A stretch of 64,000 bases of DNA from Pontibacter sp. G13 (GTDB lineage Bacteria > Bacteroidota > Bacteroidia > J057), in NCBI RefSeq assembly GCF_031851795.1, contig NZ_CP134696.1, positions 5,208,001 to 5,272,000 of the forward strand. Direction: 5' to 3'. Under the pieces are notes generated by a model, which saw only the letters and a list, made by a program, of their open reading frames with translations, was not told the origin of the DNA and made no database searches. The position numbers and the translations under genes are program-made. Positions 35,441 through 43,103 of the stretch are shown here, one piece after another. Each line of letters opens with the position of its first letter. The first letter of the stretch is position 1.

Positions 35441-36415
35441 ATGAAATTTCGGGTAGGACAGCGCGTCCGGTATCTTCACGCATCAGGAGAAGGCGTCATC
35501 ACGGCGTTGATTGACAATCGCACCATCGAGGTGGATTTTGGGGATGATTTTCCGATCGAGGTGGACGCGGATGAGCTGACTCCCATCGATTCTACCGAGC
35601 AGCGGTACATGGGCACCAAGGAAGACGATGCCGATCAGGCACCCATCATTCAGGAGAAGAAAACCCGCAATCTCCGCGTCATGGGGACCAATGTGCTGGA
35701 CGTGAGTCTCGTGGTGGTTCCATTGAGTGATGACCGCTTGGAACTGTCCCTCGTCAATCCCGAACCCACCGATATGCTGGCCACCTGCTACGGCCGCAAC
35801 AAGGGCAAATACACCGGTCTGCGCAGTGGGACGATCGATTCTGGCGAGGTGCTGCCCATCCTGAGATGCTCCAAGCAAGAGCTTCATCAATACAAATCCT
35901 TCTATTTTCAGATCTTGTCATTCGTTCCCGGCAAGGGACATCCGCATGCGCCGTTCGTGATCGAGTTGCCTTGGAACAAGGGCCGCATCATGGACATGCC
36001 GAAATATGTCGCGCCGGTCGGACGCGAAGGCTGGGTGTTTTCGCTCCGTGAAGACAAGCAAGTGAAGGATGTGCAGGCGATAAAGGAAAGCGAGTTTGTG
36101 CGTGTCCGCAAGCAGGATGCGCCTTCCAAGCGCGAAACGCCCGAGGTGGATCTTCACATCGAAGTGCTAGTGAAAAAGCCGCACGAACTTGCACCTTCCG
36201 AGATGCTCAAAACCCAGCTCCACAAATTCCACGAAGTCATGTCCCAGAGCGTAGTGGATCACTATGCAGGTGTGGTATTCATCCACGGAGTGGGAACGGG
36301 CTCACTCAAAAAGTCCATTCTGGCCGAAATGAAGAAATACACCCACGTCAAATCCGTCTCCTCAGCCGATCCCAAGAAGTACGGCAATGGCGCAACGTTG
36401 GTGGAGTTCAAGTAG
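35441..36415 (+). CDS. DUF2027 and Smr domain protein
   Basis: A 324-residue cytosolic protein. Residues 1-60 form a small beta barrel (FRVGQRVRYLHASGEGVITA). A central DUF2027-like domain follows (VMGTNVLDVSLVVVP, LVNPEPTDMLATCYGRNKGK). The C-terminal about 90 residues are an Smr domain: VDLHIEVL, the H-x-x-x-H helix and VFIHGVGTGSLKKSIL. Smr domains, as in MutS2, are nicking nucleases or bind branched nucleic acids and stalled ribosomes. This domain order is common and usually single-copy in Bacteroidota; the exact role is unproven. It stands alone and ends at a bidirectional terminator. Confidence 0.9.
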   Translation: MKFRVGQRVRYLHASGEGVITALIDNRTIEVDFGDDFPIEVDADELTPIDSTEQRYMGTKEDDADQAPIIQEKKTRNLRVMGTNVLDVSLVVVPLSDDRLELSLVNPEPTDMLATCYGRNKGKYTGLRSGTIDSGEVLPILRCSKQELHQYKSFYFQILSFVPGKGHPHAPFVIELPWNKGRIMDMPKYVAPVGREGWVFSLREDKQVKDVQAIKESEFVRVRKQDAPSKRETPEVDLHIEVLVKKPHELAPSEMLKTQLHKFHEVMSQSVVDHYAGVVFIHGVGTGSLKKSILAEMKKYTHVKSVSSADPKKYGNGATLVEFK

Positions 36416-36450
36416 GACAGTTGCACGAACTCGAAGTTCGGCGATAATCG

Positions 36451-36490
36451 CAGAAAATCCTCATTTGGGCAACCAAATGAGGATTTTCTG
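36451..36490. terminator. Bidirectional Rho-independent terminator
   Basis: A perfect 18-bp stem (CAGAAAATCCTCATTTGG with its complement) and GCAA loop, with A/T-rich outer arms supplying U runs in both directions, between convergent genes. Confidence 0.92.
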
Positions 36491-36528
36491 TGTGATGTGT
36501 CTGCGCGTTGTCGTCAGGAAGATTCCCG

Positions 36529-38349
36529 CTACCGATTCTCGTAAAATGCTTGCAATACGAAGAAGGCTTGCTTTTTTTCTCCGTTTTCGGAAATCAACCC
36601 TTTTCGGTTGAAATTGTCCTGAATCACTGGGAGCACCCTTCTGGGCGATTTGAAGTCCACCAACACCCAAGGGGAGATCCCTCGGAGCTGTTTGATTTTT
36701 TTCAGCATGTTGAGGGTCTCTTCATAGAGGTATGCTTGGTATTCCTCCGTCCATCTATCGTCAGGATCGCCATGATGTCCATATTTGGCTCCTGCGCCGA
36801 ATTCAGAGATGATGACCGGCTTGTCTTGGGCGATATTCCAGTTGATCCGCTTGCATTTTTCAATCGTGCCGTCATACCAACCGATATATTGGTTGAAGCT
36901 CAGGATTTCCACTACTTCTGCAAAAGGATCGTGAATGGTTCGGGTATTGGGATCGCCTTGGTAGTTTTGCTGCTCCAGTGCGGCGCTGATCAAGCGAGTT
37001 CCATCCATCTGTCTGGTAAAGGTAGCGAGGCGGGTCAAGAATCGATTTCTTGCATCGCTAGTGGGCGTTTCATTGGCCATGGACCAGATGATGGTACAGG
37101 CTCGATTTCGGTCTCTGCTAATGACTTCTGACACCTGATTCTGAGCATTGAGATAGGTGGATTCTTCGTCCCAGGAGATCGTCCAGTATACCGGGATTTC
37201 TTCCCAGACCATGATCCCCATTTCATCAGCTAATCGCAGCATGTGTTCATTGTGCGGATAATGTGCGAGCCTGACGTAGTTGCAACCCAGCTCCTTGGCA
37301 TAGCTCAGCAACTGCTGTGCGTCTTCCCGAGAATAGGCCCTTCCGCCTCGAATCGGACTCTCCTCGTGGATGGAAATTCCCTTGAGAAATACAGGATTTC
37401 CGTTGAGCAGAATATCGGCTCCTTGAGTCTCGATGGTCCGGAAGCCTATTTGATCCTTCAGCAAATCTTGCTTGGTGCTTAGAACCACCCGGTACAATTT
37501 GGGCTGCTCTGGAGACCAGTACGCAAGGTTCGGTGCTGCAAGCTCAAATTCGACCTGTCCATTCGCATTTGTTTGAAAAGATTGCTCGATCCCGAGTTCG
37601 GGGATGGCCACTTGTACCTGCTGCGAGGCTTTGTCGATCCCGTCTAGGGAGATCGTTCCTGAGATCACTTCCCGGTTCTCCGGGTCTAGGTTCAAGCTGT
37701 ATTCGGCGATGAAGGTCTGACTCGTCTCGATCAATTTGACGTCTCGGGTAATTCCGCCATAATTCCACCAATCCGTGTTGAGGGTCGGGACCCCCTCCTT
37801 TTTTCGTTTGTTGTCCACCTTGATGATGACAAAATTCCCAGTATCTCGGAGATGCTCGGAGACCTCGAACTGAAATGGCGTAAATCCGCCAATATGCTTG
37901 CCTAGTTTTTGGCCATTGAGATAAACATCCGTTTCGTAGTTGGCGGCTCCGATGTACAGGAATACCCGATTGTCGGCCTGTGTCTTTGAGTAGTCAAAGG
38001 ACTTTTTGTACCAGACGGTTCCTTCGTAGAAAAAGAGACTTTCCTTTTGCGAGTTCCAATCTCCGGGAACCAGCAAGCTATCCATTTGATCAAAATCATA
38101 TTCGACCAGATCAGCTTTGCTCTTTCGTTTCGCGTTGGTGAAAAAGGCTCCATTTCCCGGATGGGATTGGTTTTCGAAGGGTTCGTATCGGTAGTTGTAA
38201 AACCCATTTTCGTAGGGGTCCACGATGTATCGCCAATATCCATTGAGCGATTGGGAGGTGCGGTTAAATGCGTTGGTCATCACTCTGTCTTGCGCTTGGA
38301 CGCCCCCAATGGCACATAGACAGAGGATGATGAGAAAATAATTTTTCAT
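36529..38349 (-). CDS. Glycoside hydrolase family 2 enzyme, secreted
   Basis: A 606-residue GH2 enzyme with a signal peptide ending GGVQAQ. The sugar-binding domain (FLYIGAANYETDVYLNGQKL) is followed by the Ig-like domain and the TIM barrel. In the barrel, VRLAHYPHN, the acid/base Glu427 in WSMANE and the nucleophile Glu516 in IISEFGAG are visible. The N-R-x-x and WNYGGITR features resemble beta-glucuronidases more than long beta-galactosidases, and the length agrees. The substrate (glucuronide or galactoside) is not settled. It is divergently transcribed from a POT-like transporter gene, which may take up its products. Confidence 0.9.
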   Translation of the reverse strand: MKNYFLIILCLCAIGGVQAQDRVMTNAFNRTSQSLNGYWRYIVDPYENGFYNYRYEPFENQSHPGNGAFFTNAKRKSKADLVEYDFDQMDSLLVPGDWNSQKESLFFYEGTVWYKKSFDYSKTQADNRVFLYIGAANYETDVYLNGQKLGKHIGGFTPFQFEVSEHLRDTGNFVIIKVDNKRKKEGVPTLNTDWWNYGGITRDVKLIETSQTFIAEYSLNLDPENREVISGTISLDGIDKASQQVQVAIPELGIEQSFQTNANGQVEFELAAPNLAYWSPEQPKLYRVVLSTKQDLLKDQIGFRTIETQGADILLNGNPVFLKGISIHEESPIRGGRAYSREDAQQLLSYAKELGCNYVRLAHYPHNEHMLRLADEMGIMVWEEIPVYWTISWDEESTYLNAQNQVSEVISRDRNRACTIIWSMANETPTSDARNRFLTRLATFTRQMDGTRLISAALEQQNYQGDPNTRTIHDPFAEVVEILSFNQYIGWYDGTIEKCKRINWNIAQDKPVIISEFGAGAKYGHHGDPDDRWTEEYQAYLYEETLNMLKKIKQLRGISPWVLVDFKSPRRVLPVIQDNFNRKGLISENGEKKQAFFVLQAFYENR

Positions 38350-38499
38350 TTAGTAGTTTTGTTGATCTTGAATAAAACATGTTTGCAGCCTAAATATACA
38401 CGGTGAGCTATTGGATTCGGTCATACCTGTTCGATTTGGTCAGATAGGTGCTGACGATGAGATAGGTAGTGTCTATGTGCAGAATAAGACGAAGTGTGA

Positions 38500-38507
38500 T
38501 ATATTTG
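38500..38507 (+). promoter_or_regulatory. Candidate -7 promoter element of the POT-like transporter
   Basis: TATATTTG, an exact TAnnTTTG match, 41 bases before ATG 38548. A -33 TTTG is not clear. Confidence 0.45.
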
Positions 38508-38547
38508 ATTTTTAGTATTAGATTATTTGTTCAATACATCCCACACC

Positions 38548-39804
38548 ATGAAAAGCCCATTCGAAGCTCTGCTGGAAAAGCCAGCTTCCACCATCCCATA
38601 TCGAATTCCCGTATCATACGCCCTCTCCAAGCTTTTTGAGCGATTGGCCTACTATGGGTTCAGATCCTTGATCGTGTTGTACATGATCGATGAGGTCCAT
38701 GCCTTGTCCAAGGAAAAGGCTCTGGATATCAATGGTTTTTTCACGGGGTGTTTAGGTCTGTCTATGATTTTTGGTGGCTTATTGGGAGATTTTGTATTTG
38801 GCAATCGCCGGGCCATTCTGATTGGGGGAATTGTGCAGGCGATTGGAGCTTTTCTCGTGCTGGTTCCTACCTACGGAATGATGCTCACGGGCATGGCCTT
38901 GGTGATCTTGGGAAGCGGTTTGCATGGCTCCAATATCTTCTCACAATTCGGCAAATCCTTTGTGCATCGGCTAGAACTATTGGATAGTGGGTTTTCCGGA
39001 TTCTATCTAGCCCTCAATATCGGGGCATTCCTTGCCTCCATCGTGATTGGGTATCTGGGTATGGAAGTAGGATGGGCATACGGATTTGCATCCGCAGGGG
39101 TATTTTCCCTCTTGTCCATCATTCCGGTTTGGATGAATAAACTCGACCCATCCGACTTTTCGGACGATTACACGCCTCCATCAAGTGTGTTTGCAAGATT
39201 GGGACTGGTTTTGGCCATTATGCTCATTTCTGCTTGGTTTTGGGTGGCTTATGAATTGACAGGTCCCATCCAGTTCGATCTGCAAGAATCCCTCGCAGCA
39301 AGCGATCCCAATATGCCCAAATCGATGTGGAACTCCTTAAATGGATTGTTTTTGATGCCATTGTTGGGCGGGGCATTGGTCCTGAGGAGATACCTGATTG
39401 TCAATCGATGGGTCGTGATGGCCATGGGATTGGGGATCGCCGGAGGAGGCTTTTGGATCCTGAATCAAACCGTGGAACCAGGGTTTCATGCTGCGATATT
39501 CATCTGGTTTTACCTGCTGATGGCAGTTGCTGAGACCTTGCTGATACCTTCCACCTATGCCGCCATTGCCCGTCAGGTGAATCCCAAATATTTGGCCACT
39601 GCTGTAGGCGTGATCTTTGCCTTTCTCGGCTGGATCAATAAAGGAATTTCCTCCTTGGTTGGGTGGTTTCCCGAAGCGCATGAGAGCTTGGTGTCGATTG
39701 CGATGGGATTGGTGCTGGTCCCTGCTGTGGGGATTGGAGCGTGCTTGTTGATATTGGCTCAGTCGAAAAGCCGGATTGGCCACGGGCCAGACCACCGAAT
39801 GTAA
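38548..39804 (+). CDS. POT/MFS-type transporter
   Basis: A 418-residue membrane protein with about 12 hydrophobic helices. The first, SKLFERLAYYGFRSLIVLYM, matches the F-x-E-R-x-x-YYG-x-R signature of proton-coupled oligopeptide transporters. GGLLGDFVFGNRRAILIGG is the MFS A-like loop. It is shorter than typical bacterial POTs (near 500) and lacks a clear PTR2 signature 2, so the substrate could be peptides, amino acids or sugars. The in-frame TTG at 38527 is disfavoured. The last dozen codons (KSRIGHGPDHRM) lie within a hairpin repeat unit, so the natural C-terminus appears to have been altered by repeat insertion. Confidence 0.85.
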   Translation: MKSPFEALLEKPASTIPYRIPVSYALSKLFERLAYYGFRSLIVLYMIDEVHALSKEKALDINGFFTGCLGLSMIFGGLLGDFVFGNRRAILIGGIVQAIGAFLVLVPTYGMMLTGMALVILGSGLHGSNIFSQFGKSFVHRLELLDSGFSGFYLALNIGAFLASIVIGYLGMEVGWAYGFASAGVFSLLSIIPVWMNKLDPSDFSDDYTPPSSVFARLGLVLAIMLISAWFWVAYELTGPIQFDLQESLAASDPNMPKSMWNSLNGLFLMPLLGGALVLRRYLIVNRWVVMAMGLGIAGGGFWILNQTVEPGFHAAIFIWFYLLMAVAETLLIPSTYAAIARQVNPKYLATAVGVIFAFLGWINKGISSLVGWFPEAHESLVSIAMGLVLVPAVGIGACLLILAQSKSRIGHGPDHRM

Positions 39805-39868
39805 TTTGATTCAGCCGAAGCGCCGGATTACCCACGAGCCGATTCACCGGACGAAATCCGGCTCAGCC
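39769..39868 (-). repeat. Two short hairpin repeat units (REP-like) at the transporter 3' end
   Basis: Minus-strand units with the core GGATTTCGTCCGGTG...CGTGGGTAATCCGGC correspond to the units at 54514-54644. The distal unit is intact; the proximal one is diverged and overlaps the last codons and stop of the transporter gene. Confidence 0.75.
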
Positions 39869-39902
39869 AAAATTTGTGTTCGAACCTCTCGCCGAAGCGC
39901 TT

Positions 39903-40130
39903 GTGCGGATGGCCTGCGGCGGCGTCAGGGATAGGAATGGTGCGAGGTACGAGCGGTCCGAGTCAAGCGAGATTCATATCCTGAGTCTGCGTACATTTCC
40001 TGCGAGGTCTCGTCTGAACCCTTTACTTTCTCTGATGAGGACGGAGCAACGCGAACCCATGAATAGCCCGCCGCGGCGACTTGTATGCTCAGCGGAAACC
40101 CTCAGGCCCAGCACGCCGGGGGACGCCCAA
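39903..40130 (-). repeat. Dispersed intergenic element, copy 5
   Basis: On the minus strand it begins GGGCGTCCCCCGGCGTGCTG and ends CCCTGACGCCGCCGCAGGCC. Its GGACCGCTCGTACCTCGCAC block differs from copy 1 by one base. The ends pair as GGGCGTC/GACGCC. Confidence 0.75.
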
Positions 40131-40145
40131 TGCCCCCGCATCCAC

Positions 40146-41939
40146 CTATACTTGAGATACCCACTTTTCTGAAAACTTCATCGTGCATACCGCGCCTCCT
40201 TCATTTTGGGTTTCGGGCTTGGTGCGCAGCTGACGCGCCATGCTCTTGATGAGGACGCCGCCCATCGAGGATGCTTTGGTGGTGAATTTGCCGGACGGGT
40301 AGCCGGGGCCATTGTCTCGGTATTGCATTTCGAAGCCCTGATCCAGTTTGACGATCTTGAGGGAAATGATGAGCGGGCGATCTGGTAGTCGGGCGTATTT
40401 GAGCGAATTGGTGATGAGCTCGGAGCAGATGATGCCCAGCGGCAGGACAGTTTCCAGATTGAGGGAAATGTCCGTGATGTCTGTCTCGATCGAAAATGGC
40501 GCCTCAGCGCTGGCGAGCTCTTGGAAGTATTGGATCAATTTGCCGATGTATTCCGTCAAGTCAATGGCCTCGAATTCTCCCGCTTGATACAACTGGTCAT
40601 GGATGAGGGCGATGCTGTGGACCTTGTTGGAGAGCTGGTCGATCTGCAGCTGGACGTGCTCCTGCTCGATCTTGAGCCCCTGAAGCGTCAGGAGACTGAT
40701 GACGAGCTGGAGGTTGTTTTTGACGCGGTGATGGACTTCGGAGAGGAGCATGGATTGCCGATTCAGTGATTCTTCAAGCGCTTGATTCTGAGTTGTGATC
40801 TGCTCGTTTTGGGTGGAGATCAGCTTGCGCTGCTTGCCATTTCTCCAGAGTGCCCATCCCAGTCCAGTCAGTAGCAGTGCCAAGAAGGAGATCCCACCGA
40901 TCAGAAGTTGTGCACGTTCTTTTTCGGCTTTGAGCTTTTCCTGCTCACGCTGGACTGCGAATTGGGTTTCCTGTTGCTGAATGTCCACTAGGTCGGAGGC
41001 ATTGAAAGCTTGGAACTCTGCTTCATGGAACAATTTGAAATAGTGCAAGGCCGAATCTTGAAGATCCACCATTTCAAATAGTTCAGATTTGGTCTCGTAC
41101 AGTTTGGAGAGTGCCTCCCAATAGTTGTCATTGGATTGGTCGATATATGGAATCAATGACCTGGCGGAATCCCAATGCGAAAAGGCATTGTCCATCCCTT
41201 CGACTTTGACCAAGGATTTGAGGATATTGATTTTTTGGAAGATGGCCGAAAAATAATCTTCAAGTTCTAGGCAAATCTGGTAGCATTTCTGGCGATAGAA
41301 GATTTGGTCCAAAGGATCTTGGGCGATGATTCCCAATACCATATTCCCATCTTTGACGGACCTAAGGACTTGATGTGCTGTACCCAATTCGATGGCGCGT
41401 TCAGCATAGAATTTGGCGCTGTCATGATCCGCAAATAACCGATGATAGGAGGATCGCCTGACGCAATATCTGGCACTCGTCGGCCCGAGATCGTGATCGG
41501 CAATCAATCGCCAAGCATAATTGAGATTTCGGATACAATCCTTCTCCCGTTCCAGAAATTCATGATTCAAGGCAATGGACAAATACGACTCTGCTGCTAG
41601 CTCCCAAAGCTCCCGGTTTTCGGCCTGGTCGATCACTTCGTAGAGTTGCTTCAAGGACCGATCATACATTTCGTAATTCATGAGCATCGCATGGGACTGC
41701 TGGAAACGCACCCAGAGAAAGAGCTCGTGATCCACAAAGCCTTGGAGCTTCATCTCCTGCAAGATCGAATCTGCCAATGCGATGGCAGGACCAGGGCGAT
41801 AGGAGTTGACTTGCTGGGTGAGTCCTAGATAGGCTTGTTCCAGAGCGGGGGTAGGAAATGACAGAGCGAATGCAGCTTGAGCGCTGATCAGTAGCCAAAC
41901 GGCGGGGACCATTCGCAAGAAGTGGCCACGAATATTCAT
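40146..41939 (-). CDS. TPR sensor histidine kinase (HisKA_2/HWE-like)
   Basis: A 597-residue kinase from ATG 41939. A signal segment (VPAVWLLISAQAAFA) is followed by a periplasmic, helical TPR-like region to about 330. A membrane helix (LLIGGISFLALLLTGLGWAL) and coiled coil follow, then a HisKA_2 domain with EVHHRVKNNLQ (first His 403) and an HATPase with SELITNSLKYA and DNGPGY. In-frame codons upstream to 42050 precede the signal peptide and are not used. It follows the LytTR response regulator by 40 bases, so the two form a two-component pair in one operon. The signal is unknown. Confidence 0.9.
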   Translation of the reverse strand: MNIRGHFLRMVPAVWLLISAQAAFALSFPTPALEQAYLGLTQQVNSYRPGPAIALADSILQEMKLQGFVDHELFLWVRFQQSHAMLMNYEMYDRSLKQLYEVIDQAENRELWELAAESYLSIALNHEFLEREKDCIRNLNYAWRLIADHDLGPTSARYCVRRSSYHRLFADHDSAKFYAERAIELGTAHQVLRSVKDGNMVLGIIAQDPLDQIFYRQKCYQICLELEDYFSAIFQKINILKSLVKVEGMDNAFSHWDSARSLIPYIDQSNDNYWEALSKLYETKSELFEMVDLQDSALHYFKLFHEAEFQAFNASDLVDIQQQETQFAVQREQEKLKAEKERAQLLIGGISFLALLLTGLGWALWRNGKQRKLISTQNEQITTQNQALEESLNRQSMLLSEVHHRVKNNLQLVISLLTLQGLKIEQEHVQLQIDQLSNKVHSIALIHDQLYQAGEFEAIDLTEYIGKLIQYFQELASAEAPFSIETDITDISLNLETVLPLGIICSELITNSLKYARLPDRPLIISLKIVKLDQGFEMQYRDNGPGYPSGKFTTKASSMGGVLIKSMARQLRTKPETQNEGGAVCTMKFSEKWVSQV

Positions 41940-41979
41940 GAACGGGTAAGTTGAGCAGCTAGGGAAAATGGAGCAGGAT

Positions 41980-42687
41980 TCAGTGCTTTTGTTTGAGCAA
42001 TTCGAATAGCCCTTGTTTACGGGCGCGACTGACGGGGATGGATTGGCCATCCGCCAATGTGACGGAGTTGGTGGTCCAGCTCAGGACCTCGCGGACATTG
42101 ACGATGTAGCTACGATGCGCCTGAATCAGAAAATCCCCTTGCGCCTGTTCCTCGAAGTATCGCAGCGGCTTTCTCACGAGGAGTTTTCGGCCATCTTTCA
42201 GGAAAACTTCCGAATAGACATGATCGGCTTTGATGAGGGTGATATCCTGCTCGGAGATCTTGTGCTTGCTCTGACCATCGGAGATGATGAGTTCATTGAC
42301 GGGGGGCAATTCCTCCAAAAACCGTTGGTAGGCAGCCTCGACCGTGAGCCAAAGGGTCTGTTTGTGAATGGGTTTGGCGAGATAGCCATAGGGAGCGGTA
42401 TCAATCGCCATATCGAATATCCGCTTGTCATGCTGGGAAGTCAGGTAGACAAACGGAATTTTGAGGGGCTGTTCCAGCAGGAAATTGGCAAAGTCAATAC
42501 CTGATTTTTTACCGTACAGGCGAATATCTAAAATAACCAAATCTGGGGGTGATTGAACATAAGCCTCCTTCGCTTCTTCGTAGGAAATGCACATGTCGGT
42601 CACTTCATGGCCTTTTTCCTCGATAAATAGCTTGATCGTCTCAGCGATTAGGACCTCGTCCTCGACCACAAGAATCTTCAACGACAT
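41980..42687 (-). CDS. LytTR-family response regulator
   Basis: A 235-residue regulator. The receiver has VVEDE at 7-11, phospho-acceptor Asp54 in VILDIRL, the Thr of YLTSQ and the Lys of LAKP. A LytTR DNA-binding domain covers about 140-232 (ITLIKADHVYSEVFLKDGRKLLVRKPL, QAHRSYIVN, then PVSRARKQGLFELL). It is the first gene of the operon with the downstream histidine kinase. Targets are unknown; LytTR proteins bind spaced direct repeats. Confidence 0.93.
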   Translation of the reverse strand: MSLKILVVEDEVLIAETIKLFIEEKGHEVTDMCISYEEAKEAYVQSPPDLVILDIRLYGKKSGIDFANFLLEQPLKIPFVYLTSQHDKRIFDMAIDTAPYGYLAKPIHKQTLWLTVEAAYQRFLEELPPVNELIISDGQSKHKISEQDITLIKADHVYSEVFLKDGRKLLVRKPLRYFEEQAQGDFLIQAHRSYIVNVREVLSWTTNSVTLADGQSIPVSRARKQGLFELLKQKH

Positions 42688-43103
42688 GTATAATGAGTAA
42701 TCCTGTAAACTTCGAAAGGTATGTTCTGGCTAACATAGTCATTTTTCGGAAGGAATGGGAGTGGCTCGATTGAGTATTTTTACTTAGCTCAATAGACGGG
42801 ATTGGGAATAGTCTGTGTACCTCTTTATACACCTATTCTGGATCTTTTGGGGGTGAGCTAAATGGTCGTTTTGATAGGTTCGGATTTCGGGAATAATCGG
42901 TCTTCCTTCCATTCAGAATGAATATGGTACCGTTGAGAACTTAGCACCTGCTATGGACCCTCTGAGAATTCAATTATGATGTTTTTGTGCTCACAACGCT
43001 GTTCGGGAGACTTCGAAAGGTACCTCTGACAGTGATTCAAAGTGGATAGTGATTTCCTGCTCATGACCTTACTCTATCCATTTATAAGCACAAAATTCTC
43101 ATT
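42688..43103. other. Divergent promoter region between the LytTR operon and the LamG gene
   Basis: No gene seen. GTGTACCTCTTTATACAC near 42814 is a weak inverted repeat. No clear -7/-33 pair was identified. Confidence 0.35.
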
